Part shown: positions 1 through 14,700 of the stretch, in pieces
How the letters are laid out: every line of letters starts with the position of its first letter
How positions within the stretch are numbered: the stretch's first letter is position 1
DNA from: Corella eumyota
Taxonomy: Eukaryota; Chordata; Ascidiacea; Phlebobranchia; Corellidae
Direction: 5' to 3'
Assembly: GCA_963082875.1 (NCBI GenBank)
Contig: OY720098.1
Span: 18,352,001 to 18,416,000 of the forward strand
Length of the DNA stretch: 64,000 bases
The notes under the pieces: model-generated
Seen by the model: the letters and a program-made list of their open reading frames with translations, nothing else
Databases searched by the model: none
What the model was told of the DNA's origin: nothing
Translations under genes and position numbers: made by a program

Positions 1-3000
1 GCTTGTCTTGAAGAGAGCCATACTGATGGGACTATGGTAAGTTAAATTACACTAAAACCCAAGTTATCTACATATGTTATTTGTTGAGTTATTAGTAATG
101 AATTAATATCAAGTTCAGCATATCAATTTAATAAATAAAGATAAATTATGTTTATGGTATTTTAAAAGTGTAAAATTAAACGCAATCCTTTTCGAGCAAT
201 AATATATTCTTACAATCACAAACTATGCTTACGTACTTAATTATTGATGATTTTCTGTATAGTGTGAACGTTGTCAACCTTTATATAACAACAAAAAGTT
301 TCGGATTGGTGACTACACAAGTCCTTACCCTTGTCAAAAGTGCAACTGTCATCTGCATGCAGATAGTTGTCATTATGAGGAAGATCTTGATCCTGAAAAA
401 GATGACTTTTTTGCAGGTGGCGGAGGAGTATGTGATGACTGCAAGCATAATACTGCTGGTAAGTTTTAACTTTTTTTGTATGTATCTTCATCCTCGATGT
501 GGGAAGGTCGAATGTGCGATCTAACTATGGAGTAACAACAGCTACTCCGACCCAGTCTTAAGTTGACTGTTGCAGTTTGGAATACTATAGATTATAATCG
601 CCGATAATCAGGCTGCTGATTTAAGCTGGCTCAACAGGAGTTCATACTGTTTATAGCGCCTTACTTAAGGGCGCTACAGCATGAGATCACTGGGAATCGA
701 ACTTAAGACCTCATGTTGTGTAGGAAGTTTTTTGACCACTACACCACACTGCCGGCCCAAATGATTAGGCTGTATCTAAATAACTGCATAACATGAATAA
801 ATCAAAAAAAAATTATTTTTTTCACCCAAATGGAGAAGAAAATAACTGTAATTATTTATGAGGTCGGTTTTGTGAGGAATGTGCATTGGAACATTTTAGA
901 GAAGTTGACAAACCACTGGATGCTGCGGATGTTTGTACGCCTTGCAATTGTCACAGAGCTGGAGTAACTAACGGAACTATTGACTGTGAAAGGGTAAATT
1001 ATTAGAAAATATTAAAACTAGCAGCGTGGTGTAGTGGTAAGAACACTTGCTACACCACACATGAGATCGTGGGTTCAATCCCCACTGATCTCATGCTGTA
1101 GCGCCCTTGAGTAAGACGCTGTAAACGGTACGAACTCCTGCTGAGCCAGCACTTAATCAACAGCATAATTATCGGGCAATTATATTCTATAATATCCCAA
1201 ACTGCCACAGGCAACTCGAAACTGGGTCAGAGTAACTGATGTTACTATATGTTTAAGTCGCACATTCGACTTTCCCACATCAGGATAAAAATATATACAT
1301 ATACAAATGTTTGAACGTAACCAACTAAATATTAATAGTTTTTTTTAATGTGTTAGTGTAATATGAAAAAACAGAATTGATTTTTGGAGTATTTATTGTT
1401 ATTCTTTCGGTGATTTAAAATAATATAGATGCTCTTGCTATATTTTATATTGTCGTAATTATAAATATTTTTTTTTGCTTAAGCTTGGTGGACAATGTCC
1501 ATGTAAAAGTAAGGTTACCTCACGACGATGTAACATCTGTGTGGACGGATATTACAATTTGAACAAAGACAACGATGAAGGTTGTGAAGAATGTCTTTGT
1601 CATTTATCTGGGACAGTAAACAGAACTATAACTTGTAAACAGGTAGATTGTTAAAATATATTAAATTACTTTATATAAAAAAAATTCTAGAGTATGAACC
1701 TAATAAGTTATCATGTAATAGAATTGCATATCACATTCAAAACTGCTTGCAAATTTGTAGGATATTTATTGCATATAATTTCATTTAAGCTACAGTGTTA
1801 TTTTTGATTTTTTTGTCCTTTTAATAGTATGTTTCTAAAGCTGTTTATTACAATTTTGAGCATATCAAATATTATTAAAACTGGCAGCGTGGTGTAGTGG
1901 TATGAACAATTGCTACACCACACATGAGGTCCTAGGTTCGATATCCACTGCTCTTATGCTGTAGCGCCCTTCAGTAAAGCGCTATAAACGGTATGAACTC
2001 CTGCTGAGCCAGCACTTAATCAGCAGCATAAATATCGGGCAATTATAATCTATAATATTCTGCCCAAGGCAACTTAAGACTGGGTTATAGTAACTAATGT
2101 TACTCTATGTTTAAGTCGCGCATTCGACTTTCCCGCATCGAGGATAAAGATATATCCAAAAAAAAAAGTAAGCTTTTATTGGAAAAAAAAATTTTAACTT
2201 TTTTTCAACACTCTTCTTTTTTATACAGAAAACTGGCAGATGTGCTTGCAGAGATAATGTAGTTGGACGGCAATGTGATAAATGTCAATTAGAGTACAAG
2301 AACTTAACTGACTCTAACCCTCTTGGTTGTGAACCATGTAATTGTAGTTTGATTGGTTCAAGACAGACTTACTGTAATCCAGAGAATGGGCAATGTAGTT
2401 GTAAACAGAATGTCCAAGGTTAGTCCTAAAGAAAAAATGTTTGTACTGGTTTTGGGTTAAAAAGTTTTTAAATTTATTTTGCTGTTGAAGGTTTATAATA
2501 TAATACAAGAAAATTTATTGTATTTTAATGTATATATATATTTAACTTTTAATTAAGTGTTAGTTAAGTACTGATTTTATTGGTATAAAAAAAATAAGTG
2601 TTGAAATTGTTAGATATTAAAAAAAATAAACTTTGGTTTACCATTTGAAAACTACTTTTGTCAATTTAACATAACATTTTTTTTGAATATAATTTTATCT
2701 TCGATGTGGAAAGGTCGAATACGCGACCTAAACATAAAGTAACATTAGTTACTCCGACCCGGTCTTAATATGGCTATAGCAGTTTAAGATAGTATAAAGT
2801 TATTTTTATCTACTTTTTGTTTAAATTATTTTAAAAATTATTTTCAGGAATGATTTGTGATGAATGTGAGGATGGTTTCTGGGGTCTATCTCGAGCAGGG
2901 TGCCAACCTTGTGGGTGTGATACAGCGGGAACCGAACCTGGGACCATTTGTGACAAGATAACTGGACAGTGTACCTGTAAAGCTAGTGTACAAGGAAGAA

Positions 3001-5782
3001 CTTGTAATGAATGCGTTGACGAGTTTTTTAACCTTATAGAAAGTAACAGACAGGTAAAATTCAACTTGCTTTTTATGCAAATTATTAAAACTTATTTGAT
3101 TTTTAATGTTTAGCATAGTCCTATATTTTGCTATTATTTATTTATTTATTTTTTTTTGCTATTATTTATTTAGTTTTTCTCGAGTTGTCTGTGGTAGTTC
3201 GGGATATTATAGATTTTAATTGCTCGATAATTATTCTGTTGATTAAGTGCTGTGTAGCAAGTGTTCTTACTACTACACCACGCTGCCGGTGAATGTAAGT
3301 GTAAGTGTTTTTTTAAGTTTATTTATTCTCGATGTGGAAAGGTTAACTTCATGGCCTAGAGTAACATTTGTTACCCCGATTCAGTACCGAGTTACCTTTG
3401 GCAGTTTGGGATATTATAGTTTATATTTGCCTGATAATTAAGCTGCTGATCAGGTGTTGGCTCAGAAGAAAATTATATCGTTTATGGTTTCTTGTTAAGG
3501 GCGCTACAGAATGAGACTGTTAGAATACGCAACCAGTCTCATATGCAAAAATCTTATCATTTTGTGGTTATGTAGTTTATGTTTTTAGTCTTTTTTTTTT
3601 TTGGTTTTTATATATTTTTAGGGTTGTGAGTCATGCAGTTGTGATTCAAGGGGAACAGTAAATGCATCTTTAGTTTGTGACAAGTTGTTAGGTCAATGTG
3701 CTTGCAAGGACAAGGTACATGGTAGAGAATGTAATTTATGTAAGGGAAATACCTTTGGACTCAGTGGTTCACTTTTATCTGGATGCGAGCCATGTAATTG
3801 TGATCCAATGGGTAAGTAAAATTAAATGAATATAAATAATCCAAACAAAATTTAATTTTTTAAATCTAAATAAATTGAGCAGTTTTGGGATATTATAGAT
3901 TATAATTCCCGGTAAAATTTAAGCTGCTGATTAAGTGCTGGCTCAGCAGGAGTTTATACTGTTTATAATGCCTTACTCAAGGGCGCTACAGCATGAAAGC
4001 AGTGGGGATTGAACCCACGACCTCATGTGGTGTAGCAAGTGTTTCTTACCACTACACCACTTTCTTACCATTATCATTATCCTGCTGATTGAATTGGTTC
4101 AAGTCAAGCGTTTTAACACATACTGCCTGATCTAACTTTGTTTTGTTCTTACCTGTATTAATGTCTTATTTATTACATAGGTACTGCATTGGGTGATCAA
4201 AAAGCACCACATGAGTTGGTCTGTGATGCAAACAGTGGTCAGTGTGCTTGTTTGTCCAGCAGAGAGGGTAGGAGATGTGATCAGTGCTCACCAGGTATTT
4301 GTTTAAACTACTAAAGCTTTTACTTACACTAGTCTGTATATGGTATAGCCCAGTGGATAAGGTATATATGTATTTCCAATTAATAGGCCTACAATTAAAT
4401 AAAAATGGCATTTGTGGTGTAAGGGTAAATTATCATTGGCAAATATTAGTTGAGATTGCAACCATATTACTACTATTAATATTTCTGATTGTAGGGCAGG
4501 CTATCTACTAATTGCAAAAATTTAGGAATTGTTTTGTCACTTTTTTAAAGAGTTGTATTTTATTGCTCTTTGTTATTTTGCTCAAAGAAATGTAAACCAC
4601 ATAAACGTACTTGATAAATTATTAATAGTTCTACTTAATGAGATGTACTGCTGTTAAGTGGGACTTGTGCAGTGACTAATATAAATTTATCGAAATGGTT
4701 AAATTTAAATCAAAATTTGGCAATTTCATAATGTTATAAAGATTTTGGCTATCTAACTATAAAGATTGTTTTATATTAATATCAGGAATTTTTTTATATA
4801 CTTTTACTTTTACGAACAATTTTGCACAAAAAAAAATATTTTTTTATTATAGGATTTTATCTTCCTTCGAGCAATCAGACAGGTTGTTTGGTGTGTGACT
4901 GCCATCCAGTGGGAAGTACAAGTCAAGTTTGTAATAATGTGACGGGAATGTGTCCGTGCAAACCTGAAGAAACGGGAGCAGGTAATTAATTTAACTTAAT
5001 AAAGCGTGGTGTAGTGGTAAGACTTGAGGTCGTGGGTTCAATCCTGACTGCTCTCATGCTGTAGCGCCCTTGAGTAAGGCGCTATAAACGATATGAACTC
5101 CTGCTGAGCAAGCACTTAATCAGCAGCATAATTATCGGTCAATTATAGTCTATAATATCCCAAACTGATAAAGGCAACTTGAGATTGGATTGGAGTAATT
5201 AATGTTACTCTATGTTTAGGTGTGCATTCGACTTTCCCACATCAAGGATAAAGATATATATCAAAAATAATGTTAAATCTAAACAAGAAGTTTTAATTTA
5301 ATTAAGTAATTTAAACATGATAGTAATACGGTATCCTCGCCCCAGAATAATAGAGTATTTACATGTATGTATTTTCTACAATTTTAAATACAATTTTTAG
5401 TAGTTTATGTTAAGTTAATAATAATGTAATATTTTTAGGTTTGCAAGGTCGTAGATGTGATCAATGTGCACCAGAGTTTTGGAGTTTTCATGCCTTGTTT
5501 GGAACCTGTGAAACTTGTGACTGTAATGTTGCAGGAAGTGAACACTTGGAATGTAATGTGATAACAGGTAAACATACTACTTTTATGATTACTAAAGATA
5601 TATAAAAAAGAGAATAAAGATATATAAAAAATGTTGTGTTATTTTGTTAAGGGCAATGTCCATGTAAAGGGAATGTTGTTGGTCAAATTTGTGATGAATG
5701 CAGACCAGGATCCAGTCACCTCCAGGAGAATAATCCGATGGGATGTTACTCGCATCCGGAGCAACAAGCTTCTCCTACAGAA
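1..5782 (+). CDS. USH2A: Usherin exons 1-11: laminin-type EGF-like repeats
   Basis: Exons: 1-36, 263-458, 863-993, 1484-1642, 2229-2418, 2848-3053, 3622-3811, 4181-4294, 4853-4981, 5439-5567, 5652-5782. The translation is a run of eight-Cys laminin EGF modules with the hallmarks GQCxCK, GRxCDxC and CxPCNCD. The first exon ends one module and is followed by CERCQPLYNN, which aligns with CDRCLPLYND at the end of the first LE repeat of human usherin; the next module carries GGGGVCDDCKHNT, also as in human. LE repeats 1 (tail) to 10 are therefore present. In human usherin this region precedes the first FN3 domains, as here. Several introns lie within modules in phase 1, so exons do not equal domains. 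Confidence 0.93.
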
Positions 5783-8700
5783 GTAATTATTTCTCTATTT
5801 CATAAGTTGTATAAATTTTTGTGTTAAAAAATTTTTTTTAGGATTTTTTTTCATTGTTATAGGCCTATCTATATTTTTGAGGCCTTTCTATTTTACATGG
5901 TATTTCTTGTTGAATTTCGCAAATGGTAATTACATTTATATAAGGAATCTGCATGTATTTTTTGAGAATTATTAATTTTTTTTATGTGATTTTTAAGGAG
6001 AAAGTAGCTTCAAGATGGATATTTTTGATTTGGAATCCCCCTGATTCTCCTAATGGAAACGAGCTTGAATATAAGTTATATCGAAATGATGAAATGATTA
6101 ATGAGATAAACGATACCAGGTTTTTCTTGCATTTAATTTGTTTTATTCATAATTAAGAAACAATTTGAACAGGCAGCATGATGTTGTAGGTTTAATCCCC
6201 TCTACTCTCACGCTGTACGCCCTTGAGTAAGGCGCTATAAACGGTACGAACTCCTGCTAAGCCAGCACATAATCAACTGCATAATTATCAGGCAATTATA
6301 ATCTATATAATATCCCAAACTGCCAGAGGCAACTTAAGACTTGGTCGGAGTAACTGTTTTTACCCTATGTTTAGGTCGTGCATTCGACCTTCCCACATCA
6401 AGGATAAAGATATATACAAATTAAAATTTATTCAATGTTATTACATATAATATATACACTTAAAAATTGATAGATTTTCTTTTTTTTACAGTCCATTTGC
6501 AACTTACTCTTTCAATGACACTAGTTTACTACCATATACTGACTATGACTATTACATTGAAACAAGTAATATTGGTGGCTCTACTATAAGTCCTGTGTTA
6601 AGGGTAACCACCCTTGCGGGAATCCCCACAGGCGTTCCTCCATTGAGAGTTTCAAATGTTAGATCTCACCAAGCTTTCTTTGAATGGGGTGAACCAGAAG
6701 TTGCACACGGCCCTATAGAAACTTATGTTTTGCAGGTAAATTTAATTTTTTTCTTAGCATTTTAAAAGACAGCTTTTTGGTCAGCATTTAAGTAGTTGTA
6801 ATATGGTCGCAACTCTTAACTGATATTTGGTTGCAATAATTTATCCACACACCACAAATGAAAGTTTTTTTTTATTTTATATGTATTTGTTTTACTAATA
6901 TATACTTTCCATTAATGCTTTTTTGATTCTATCTTTAAAATAAAGTTATGGCAGTGGACTATGAGCCGAAAGGTTTTGAGATCGAGTTGCATTATTGCCA
7001 AACTATTCACCTTTGAGCCTGGCGTTTACAGATAGCTCAAACACGTCATAACAGCACATCTTTGTCAAAAAAATATAGAAAACCTATCACCTTAAGGAGA
7101 TACGAAAATAAAAATTATTGTCATTTTAAGACAACTTTTACAGCTTATTCATGTTTTAATTAAAAGAGACTTAAACTTTTTGCATAACAAACTTTAATTA
7201 AAAGAGACTTAAACACAAAAAAGTTTTTTCCTAACTAATTAAAATTTTTTTTTACAGTCATTAGACTCTGAAAACGATGACGCAGTCCAAGTACATTACA
7301 GAGGTTTACAGACAAGCGAAACAGTTAAAAAACTAAATGCTTTCACTAACTACACGTTCACACTACGAGCATGTACAAGTGGTGGGTGTGGCAATAGTTT
7401 ACCATCTATTGTGTTAACACCAGAAGCTAAACCTAAACTTCAACCGGCGCCAACAATTATTGCAATTTCTAACACTTCATTGCAAGTCTCGTGGGATCCA
7501 CCACTTAAATCTAATGGTAATATTCTGTATAAGTTTGAAAATTTTTGGACATTGTGCTTTCTTATTAATTAAAATCAATAAAGTTTACAATTCAATTGAA
7601 GTGAGTTTGTTAATTTTTTATTACATTATGTTATTAATACATAAACTAACTAATTTTATAGTTATTTATGTGTTATATTTAGTTTTGCTTCAAATTTTTC
7701 GTAAGTTTTGTTAAATTGAAATTGATTTTCAAAATTGTGTAATTCAAAATCTATTTTAAGGGGTCATTCATCAATATGAGGTAATGATGAGGGGAAAACC
7801 TCGTTCTGACGGGACCCACAAACCTCTACAGAGGGTTGTGTTTCGAAGCCATGGGGCTTATGACCCAAGAAAGAGTGCCGTTGTAAGGCAGAGCCCCCTA
7901 AGGCCCCCTACTTCGAATTTCACCCAGGACGATTTGCAACCTTTTACAGAGTATGAGTTTTTGGTTTCTGCTTCTAATATTTTGGGATCAACTGAGAGTC
8001 CATGGACAACAATGAGGACATTGGAAGGAAGTAAGTAACCGGCAGCGTGGTGTAGTGGTAAGAACACTTGCTACACCACACATGAGGTCGTGGGTTCAAT
8101 CCCCACTGCCCTCATGCTGTGGCGCCCTTGAGTAATGCGCTATAAACAGTATAAACTCCTGCTGGGCCAGCACTTAATCAGCAGTATAATTATCAGGCAA
8201 TTATAATCTATAATATCCCAAACTGCCACAGGCAACTCGAGACTGGGTCGGAGTAACTGATGTTACTCTATGTTTAAGTCGCGCATTCGACTTTTCTACA
8301 TCGAAGATAAAGATATATACAATAAAAAGTATTTCTAAATAACAAGTATTCTAAATAACTTAATATTTTTATGCTAAATAAATACTTGCCAACGATAACT
8401 TGTTAAACAATCCATATAAGATATTTTACTTTAAGTGTTCAGTTTAGATTTAAAAAAAAAAACAATAAGGATTGTAGCCATTTTTTAACTTGCCTAAAAA
8501 ACTAGTTTGTTCATAAAATTATTTCATTCCCAAATAAGTAAAATTGTCTCTGCTATAAAAAATATATCAAGAATATCTTGAGTTTTAAAAGGCATTTTTT
8601 TGATAATTTCTAAATAAAAACATGTTAATTTGTACTTTTTTTAAATCTACAGCACCTTTATATATGAACTCACCTAATCTTGAAGTTATTTCTTCATCTG

Positions 8701-11700
8701 ATGTAAACATAACGTGGAAGGCACCAGATCCAGTGCTGGAGGCAAGGGGTGATGTTGTAATGTATCAAGTTATATTGAGGCGAAATAATTCAATCGAAGT
8801 TCCATTTGGGCCTGAATTTGAAGATGTGGTAAATAATATTGATATATGAATATCTATTTTTTTTTATTGTGTTTGCAATAGCAATGTTATTAGTTTTTAT
8901 TTTTACCCAATTTAATATGACCAGGTTATGTTTTTTTATTAGAATTTTGTATTAGTTAAAATACCGATTTTATACTTAAAAACAATATTTTTATCACTAA
9001 ATCTAAAAAGATTATTTTTTTGTATATATCTTTATTCTTGATGTGGGAAAGTCGAATGCGCGACCTAAACATAGAGTAACATCAGTTACTCCGACCCAGT
9101 CTCGAGTTGCCTGTGGCAGTTTGGAATATTATAGATTATAATTGTCCGATAATTATGCTGCTGATTAAGTGCTGGCTCAGCAGGAGTTCATACCTTTTAT
9201 AGTGCCTTACTCGAAGGCGCTGCAGCATGAGAGCAGTGGGGATTATACCCACGACCTCATGCTGTCGGTTCAATTATATTAAACAAATGTTGTTATTAAA
9301 CCTACCTTTGTTTTAGGTTATTTACTCTTGTGCACCAAGTATTCAACATTTCCTAGCATCTGGCTTTAAACCATTTTCAACTCACACTATTAAACTGAAG
9401 CTCTGTAATTCGATTGCTTGTGTTTTAAGTGAAGAAGTAAATGTTACAACTTTGCCTGCAGGTAAGCTTTTAAATTTATTATTTTATGAAATTAATTTGG
9501 GTAGCCTGACAACTTTTTCTGGAATTTTAGATTTTTTGATTTATTTTGTGATTATTTAAAAATGTTTTTTAAATGATATAAAAAAAAACTTTTAAAATTG
9601 CTTTTATTTTAAATAAAATAACTAGAAAATGTATACGACCAGTAACTAGAAGGTAAGTTAAATTTTGTTGAAAATTTATTTTTATTTTGTTCAGCCCCTG
9701 AAATTCAATCCCCACCTACTGCAATGCGACAACAACGATCAATTCATTTAAACTGGGAAAACCCTGTTTATGTAAATGGACCCCAGCCCCAATTTAAGCT
9801 TTTCAGATCTCCGGTATCATTCTCTATTCCACCTGTGGAGATGAGCAAAGGTGTTCGATTCCCCGGAAAATCGTTTACTCGGTTTCCACCTTCTGTTTTA
9901 CCTAGAGATGCTTCCTACACTGGAATTGAGCTAAAATTTCGAACTTGGGAACTCGACTGTCTTCTTTTTCTTGCTGTTTCACCTTTATCCTCTAATGGTA
10001 TAAGGCAGGAATATATTGTTCTGCAACTAAAAAATGGAAGGCCTTGGTTTTTGTTCGATGCTCAAAACAATCCTACTGCTGTTACAACTACTAATGATAA
10101 CAATAAACTATACAACGATGGAGAATGGCACAGATTTGAAGTAAATAGATTTGATCGCGATGGGTTTATTGAAATAGATGGTAATTACACTGGAAAACAA
10201 ACTAGTACTGGTGAAACCACAGTAATTGGTGTGAATGATGGTGTATACATTGGCGGAATACCAGATGATTACAAAATATCACGGCCATTAGATAAAGGCG
10301 ATAAAGTTGTCATAACGTCTGGTTTTATAGGTTGTATAAAAGATATGAGGGTTCAGTTAGATGGTTCTCTATCCGATTGGACTAATATTACATGGGATCA
10401 AGCTGATCAATGGAATAGAACTTACAAACCTTGGCAGGGATGTCCAAGTGACTTAGAACGCCCTACAGTGCATTTTCTAGGACAAGGTTACCTGAAAATG
10501 TCGAAAACAATTCGGGATTTGGACCCATTTGTTTGGAATATCAAGTTAAAGTTTAAGACCGAGTTTCTGTCAGGAATTTTGTTGTATGCTTCTGGCTGGA
10601 ATGGTGATATGATGTTAGTTACTTTGAATAATGGAACTATAAGGTAAATTATGAAAAAGGAGGCAATTTTGTTGGTTAAAATAGATTTTGTGTATGTTTA
10701 TGTACATTTTGTGTATGTTTATGTACATTTTGTGTATGTTTATGTACATTTTGTGTATGTTTATGTACATTTTGTGTATGTATATGTACATTGTGTATAT
10801 GTCTATGTACATTTTATGTATGTTTATGTACATTTTGTGTATGTTTATGTACATTTTGTGTATGTTTATGTACATTTTGTGTATGTATATGTGCCACTTA
10901 TTTAATTACTAATTGCTTTTGAAATACTTAATTAAAGGGGTACTTGTCTGCGGTTATATGGTCATGAATATTTCTCCCAAAGAAGTATTTGTAGTTATAA
11001 CTTATTAATTAATATTAATTTAAATTTCTTTTACAGATACGTTGTTTCAACATCTGGAAATATAACAGAAATGGATTATAGTTTAAACACTCCATTATGT
11101 GATGGATTATGGCATGAAGTTGTATTACAAAACTATCGTGGTCGTCTACAAATTCAAATTAATACCGTAGCAAGTGATCTAGGTCCTAACTTTATAACAT
11201 CATTTTCTAAGCTCAATCTGGGAAAAGAACTGTACCTAGGTGGTGCTGAATATGAACAAATAGAAAACATAGGAGCAGCATTACAAGATGACAGTTTAAA
11301 ATCTTTCGGCGGCTGTATGCAAGAATTTATAGTAAATGGTGATGTTATTGATGTTGTACATGATGTTATGTTTGCAATGAACGTAGACTTAGACGGATGT
11401 CCAAGAAGAACCAAAACAAAGATGTCCCAACCTGAAAATCTGGATGGAAGTGGAGAAGAGTCTGGAAATGATCTGGAGGAGCTGTTTGGGCCAACATTGA
11501 TGACTTTAACTAAAGACAATGTTCAAGGATCTTGTTTGGATGCCTTAACTGATGTTTTGTATGATGGGGAAGGGTATAGTTATGTAGACAGTGGAGTCAA
11601 TGGCACAATATTTACAAGATATTTATACAAGGTAAGAATAGACAGAAATGTAAATTTAGTAAAGTTATAACTTGATATAAATTAATTAAAGGTTACAAGT

Positions 11701-14700
11701 TCAAATGCTGGTGGCAAAGCGCAAAGTAAGTGGATGATTACACGATCGGGTGAGGGAATTCCCCAAACAGTTCCAGCTCCCTATGACGAGAAAAGTTTAA
11801 GTGGACGAGAGATTGAGGTCAAATGGAGGCGACCGTTGCTAGGCAATGGTGTAATCACAAACTATGTTGTGTCAGCTATTCGGATGGATAGTTTTGGTAA
11901 GGTTACTTTTGGTTAAGTTAAAATTATTTTAATTTAATGTTAATGAAATTTTTTTTTGTATATATCTTTAACCTTAATATGGGAAGGTCAAATGCACGAC
12001 CTAAACATAAAGTAATATCAGTAACTCCAACCCAGTCATAAGTTGCCTTTGGCAGTTTGGGGTATTATATAAATTATAAACTGCCTGTTAATTATGCTGC
12101 TGAATAAGTGCTGGCTCAGCAGGAGTTCATACCGTTCATAGCTCCTTAACCAGGGCGCTACTGCATGAGAGCAGTTGGGATCAAACTCACAACCTTATGT
12201 ATGGTGTGGAATTTGATCAAATATCCAAAGTTGCCTTATAAATTTTTTAGCTTTTTTAAATCAAAAATAACTTAATATAGTAAATAATAATTTATATTGG
12301 TACTTTTACACTTACAATTTTCATTTAGATGACTCTACCTTAAATACGACTTCTAATATTTTCCTAACAAATGCTTCGATTACAAATGCAACTTTTAGTG
12401 GAGATATACATCAAGGCTCAATCATCAATTTACTACCTTGGACGAACTACTCCATCCTTTTAACAGCTTGTAATGAAGCAGGTTGTACTAGAAGTGCTGG
12501 TTGGGTGAGTGGCCTTGTATAGTAAAATGTAAATATTTAACATTAAAGATCGGGGTCTTGGGTTTGATTACCGTTTACGCCATGTTGTAACTTACAAAAT
12601 GATCATAAGTGTTGTAGACTTAGGTTTACTTACCACTGCTGGTAAATATGTTGTTTTTTGGTAAACTTTAAAAATACCTGTTTAATTTTATAACTTTTTT
12701 CATTGGAAGTTTAACATAAAATAAAATTAACAATATAATATAGTTAACTTCGTACAGTGCTTTATTATAGCCTATAGATTTTATAAATTAATCTGTATAA
12801 TTTTGTTATTATTTAGGTCCATATAGTCACATTAGAAGAAATTCCTGAAAATGTTTATGTCCCCACTGCAGATGTTACAGAACACGACATGACAATACAT
12901 TGGACATTACCTGAACATCCTAATGGGCCTATTGTAAACTACACACTTCGCCACAACAACAGTGAAGTTTATAATGGTCTTAATACGTCTGTTACTATAC
13001 CAGGGTTACCTATTTTTACAGCTCAAGATTTTATCCTAGAAGCCTGTACTACTGCTGGTTGCAATGTTAGCAAAGAAGTCAGACTTTACTCAGGTAACAA
13101 TTTTTATTTAATACAAAAATTAGATTTAAAATTAAAAAATGGCGTTTACAGTTTCATCATTTTATAATCTTTTTCGGTGCTGTGTTAAAATTGCCAATAG
13201 TAAAAAAAAACTGGCAGCGTGGTGTGGTGGTAAAAACATTTGCTACACCACATAGAGGTTGTTGGTTTAATTCCCACTGACCCCATGCTGTAGCACCCTT
13301 AAGTAAGGCGCTATAAACGGTATGAACTCCTCCCGAGCCAGCAATTAATCAGCAGTATAATTATTGGACAATTATAATCTATAATATCCCAAACTGCCAC
13401 AGGCAACTCGAGACTGGGTCAGAGTAACTTGTTACTCTATGTATAAGTTGCGCATTCGACTTTTTCACATCGAGGATAAATATATATACAAAAAAAAAAT
13501 CATTTCTATTAAAATTTGTTTAGGTCAATTGCCACCTAGTCATGTTGATCAACCAATGGTTACAGTCAGAGGCCCTCACACTGTTGAAGTCAGATGGTTA
13601 GCTCCTGCTATTATGAACGGTGTATTTAAAAGATATGTACTATATCTACGCAATGAAACCTGGAATAGAATCGACTATCCAGGAAATGTTGTATACAACA
13701 GTACAGATCGATTTCTTGAGCACACTTTATATGATCTAATAGCTGGTAGTCTTTATCATATCACCTTGTCGGTTTGCACTGGTGGTGGTTGCAAACTGAG
13801 CAGCCCAACACCATGTCGAACAAAAGAGAGTGTTCCAGAAGGTGTTCCAGCGCCTGTTGTGACTTCTGATTCTCCAAACAGTTTTGACGTTTTGTGGGAC
13901 GAGCCTTTGCTTCCAAATGGTGAAATAACGTTGTACAGTTTATTTCAGAACGATGCACTTGCAGAGAATTCGACAGAACCAAGTGGTGCACATATATCTG
14001 GCATGTTTCCATGGTCTCTAAACACGTTTAGAGTTAGAGTCTGTACTAAGAAAGGTTGTTCTTTTGGGCCAGAAGTGTCGGCTCGAACTCAAGAAAGCGC
14101 TCCTGAAGGTAGGGTCAATTTACAGGTTACAGTTCTTGGTCCTAAGACTTTAGAAGCATTGTGGACTCAGCCTAGTCGCCGTAATGGTCTCATGCAATAC
14201 CAAGTAATTTGTGTTGGTTTGTTTTATACTGATCCTGACAATGGAGATTATACGATTTATCGTTCTTCCGAAGTAATGTTGAACACAAGTAAAACTGATG
14301 ACTGGTTACGGGTGGAAGGCTTAGTTCCATATTCAGATTACATTATCAAGGTACTTGCATATTAAAGTGGTAATCTATTATAAAATTTATTTTAATACTC
14401 ATTACAATTTGTAATTTACATGTTTTTTAAGTTACCGACAGCTTGGTGTAGTGGTTAGAGCACTACCTACACTACATAAGTTAATGGGATCAATTCCTAG
14501 TGATCTTATGCTGTAGCGCCATTAAATAAGGCGCTATAAACGGTATAAACTTGTACTTACCCAATACTTAATCAGCAATTTAATTATCAGGTAGTTATAA
14601 TCTACCATATCCCAAACTGCCAAAGGCAACTCGAGACTGGGTCTGGGTTACTGATTTTACTTTATCTTTAGGGCGCACATTTGACCTTTCTACATCGAGG

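Noticed and set aside
1021-1100. tRNA genes at the many TGGTGTAGTGG...GGTTCAATCC sites
   Set aside because: The sequences keep Pol III box motifs but do not close an acceptor stem, and each is followed by the same SINE body and tail.
10615-10912. Open frames reading CMFMYIL or VYVYVHF repeats
   Set aside because: Translation of the 21-bp minisatellite in the intron after exon 18.
11154-11519. 121-codon minus-strand open frame
   Set aside because: Antisense shadow of usherin exon 19 (laminin G).
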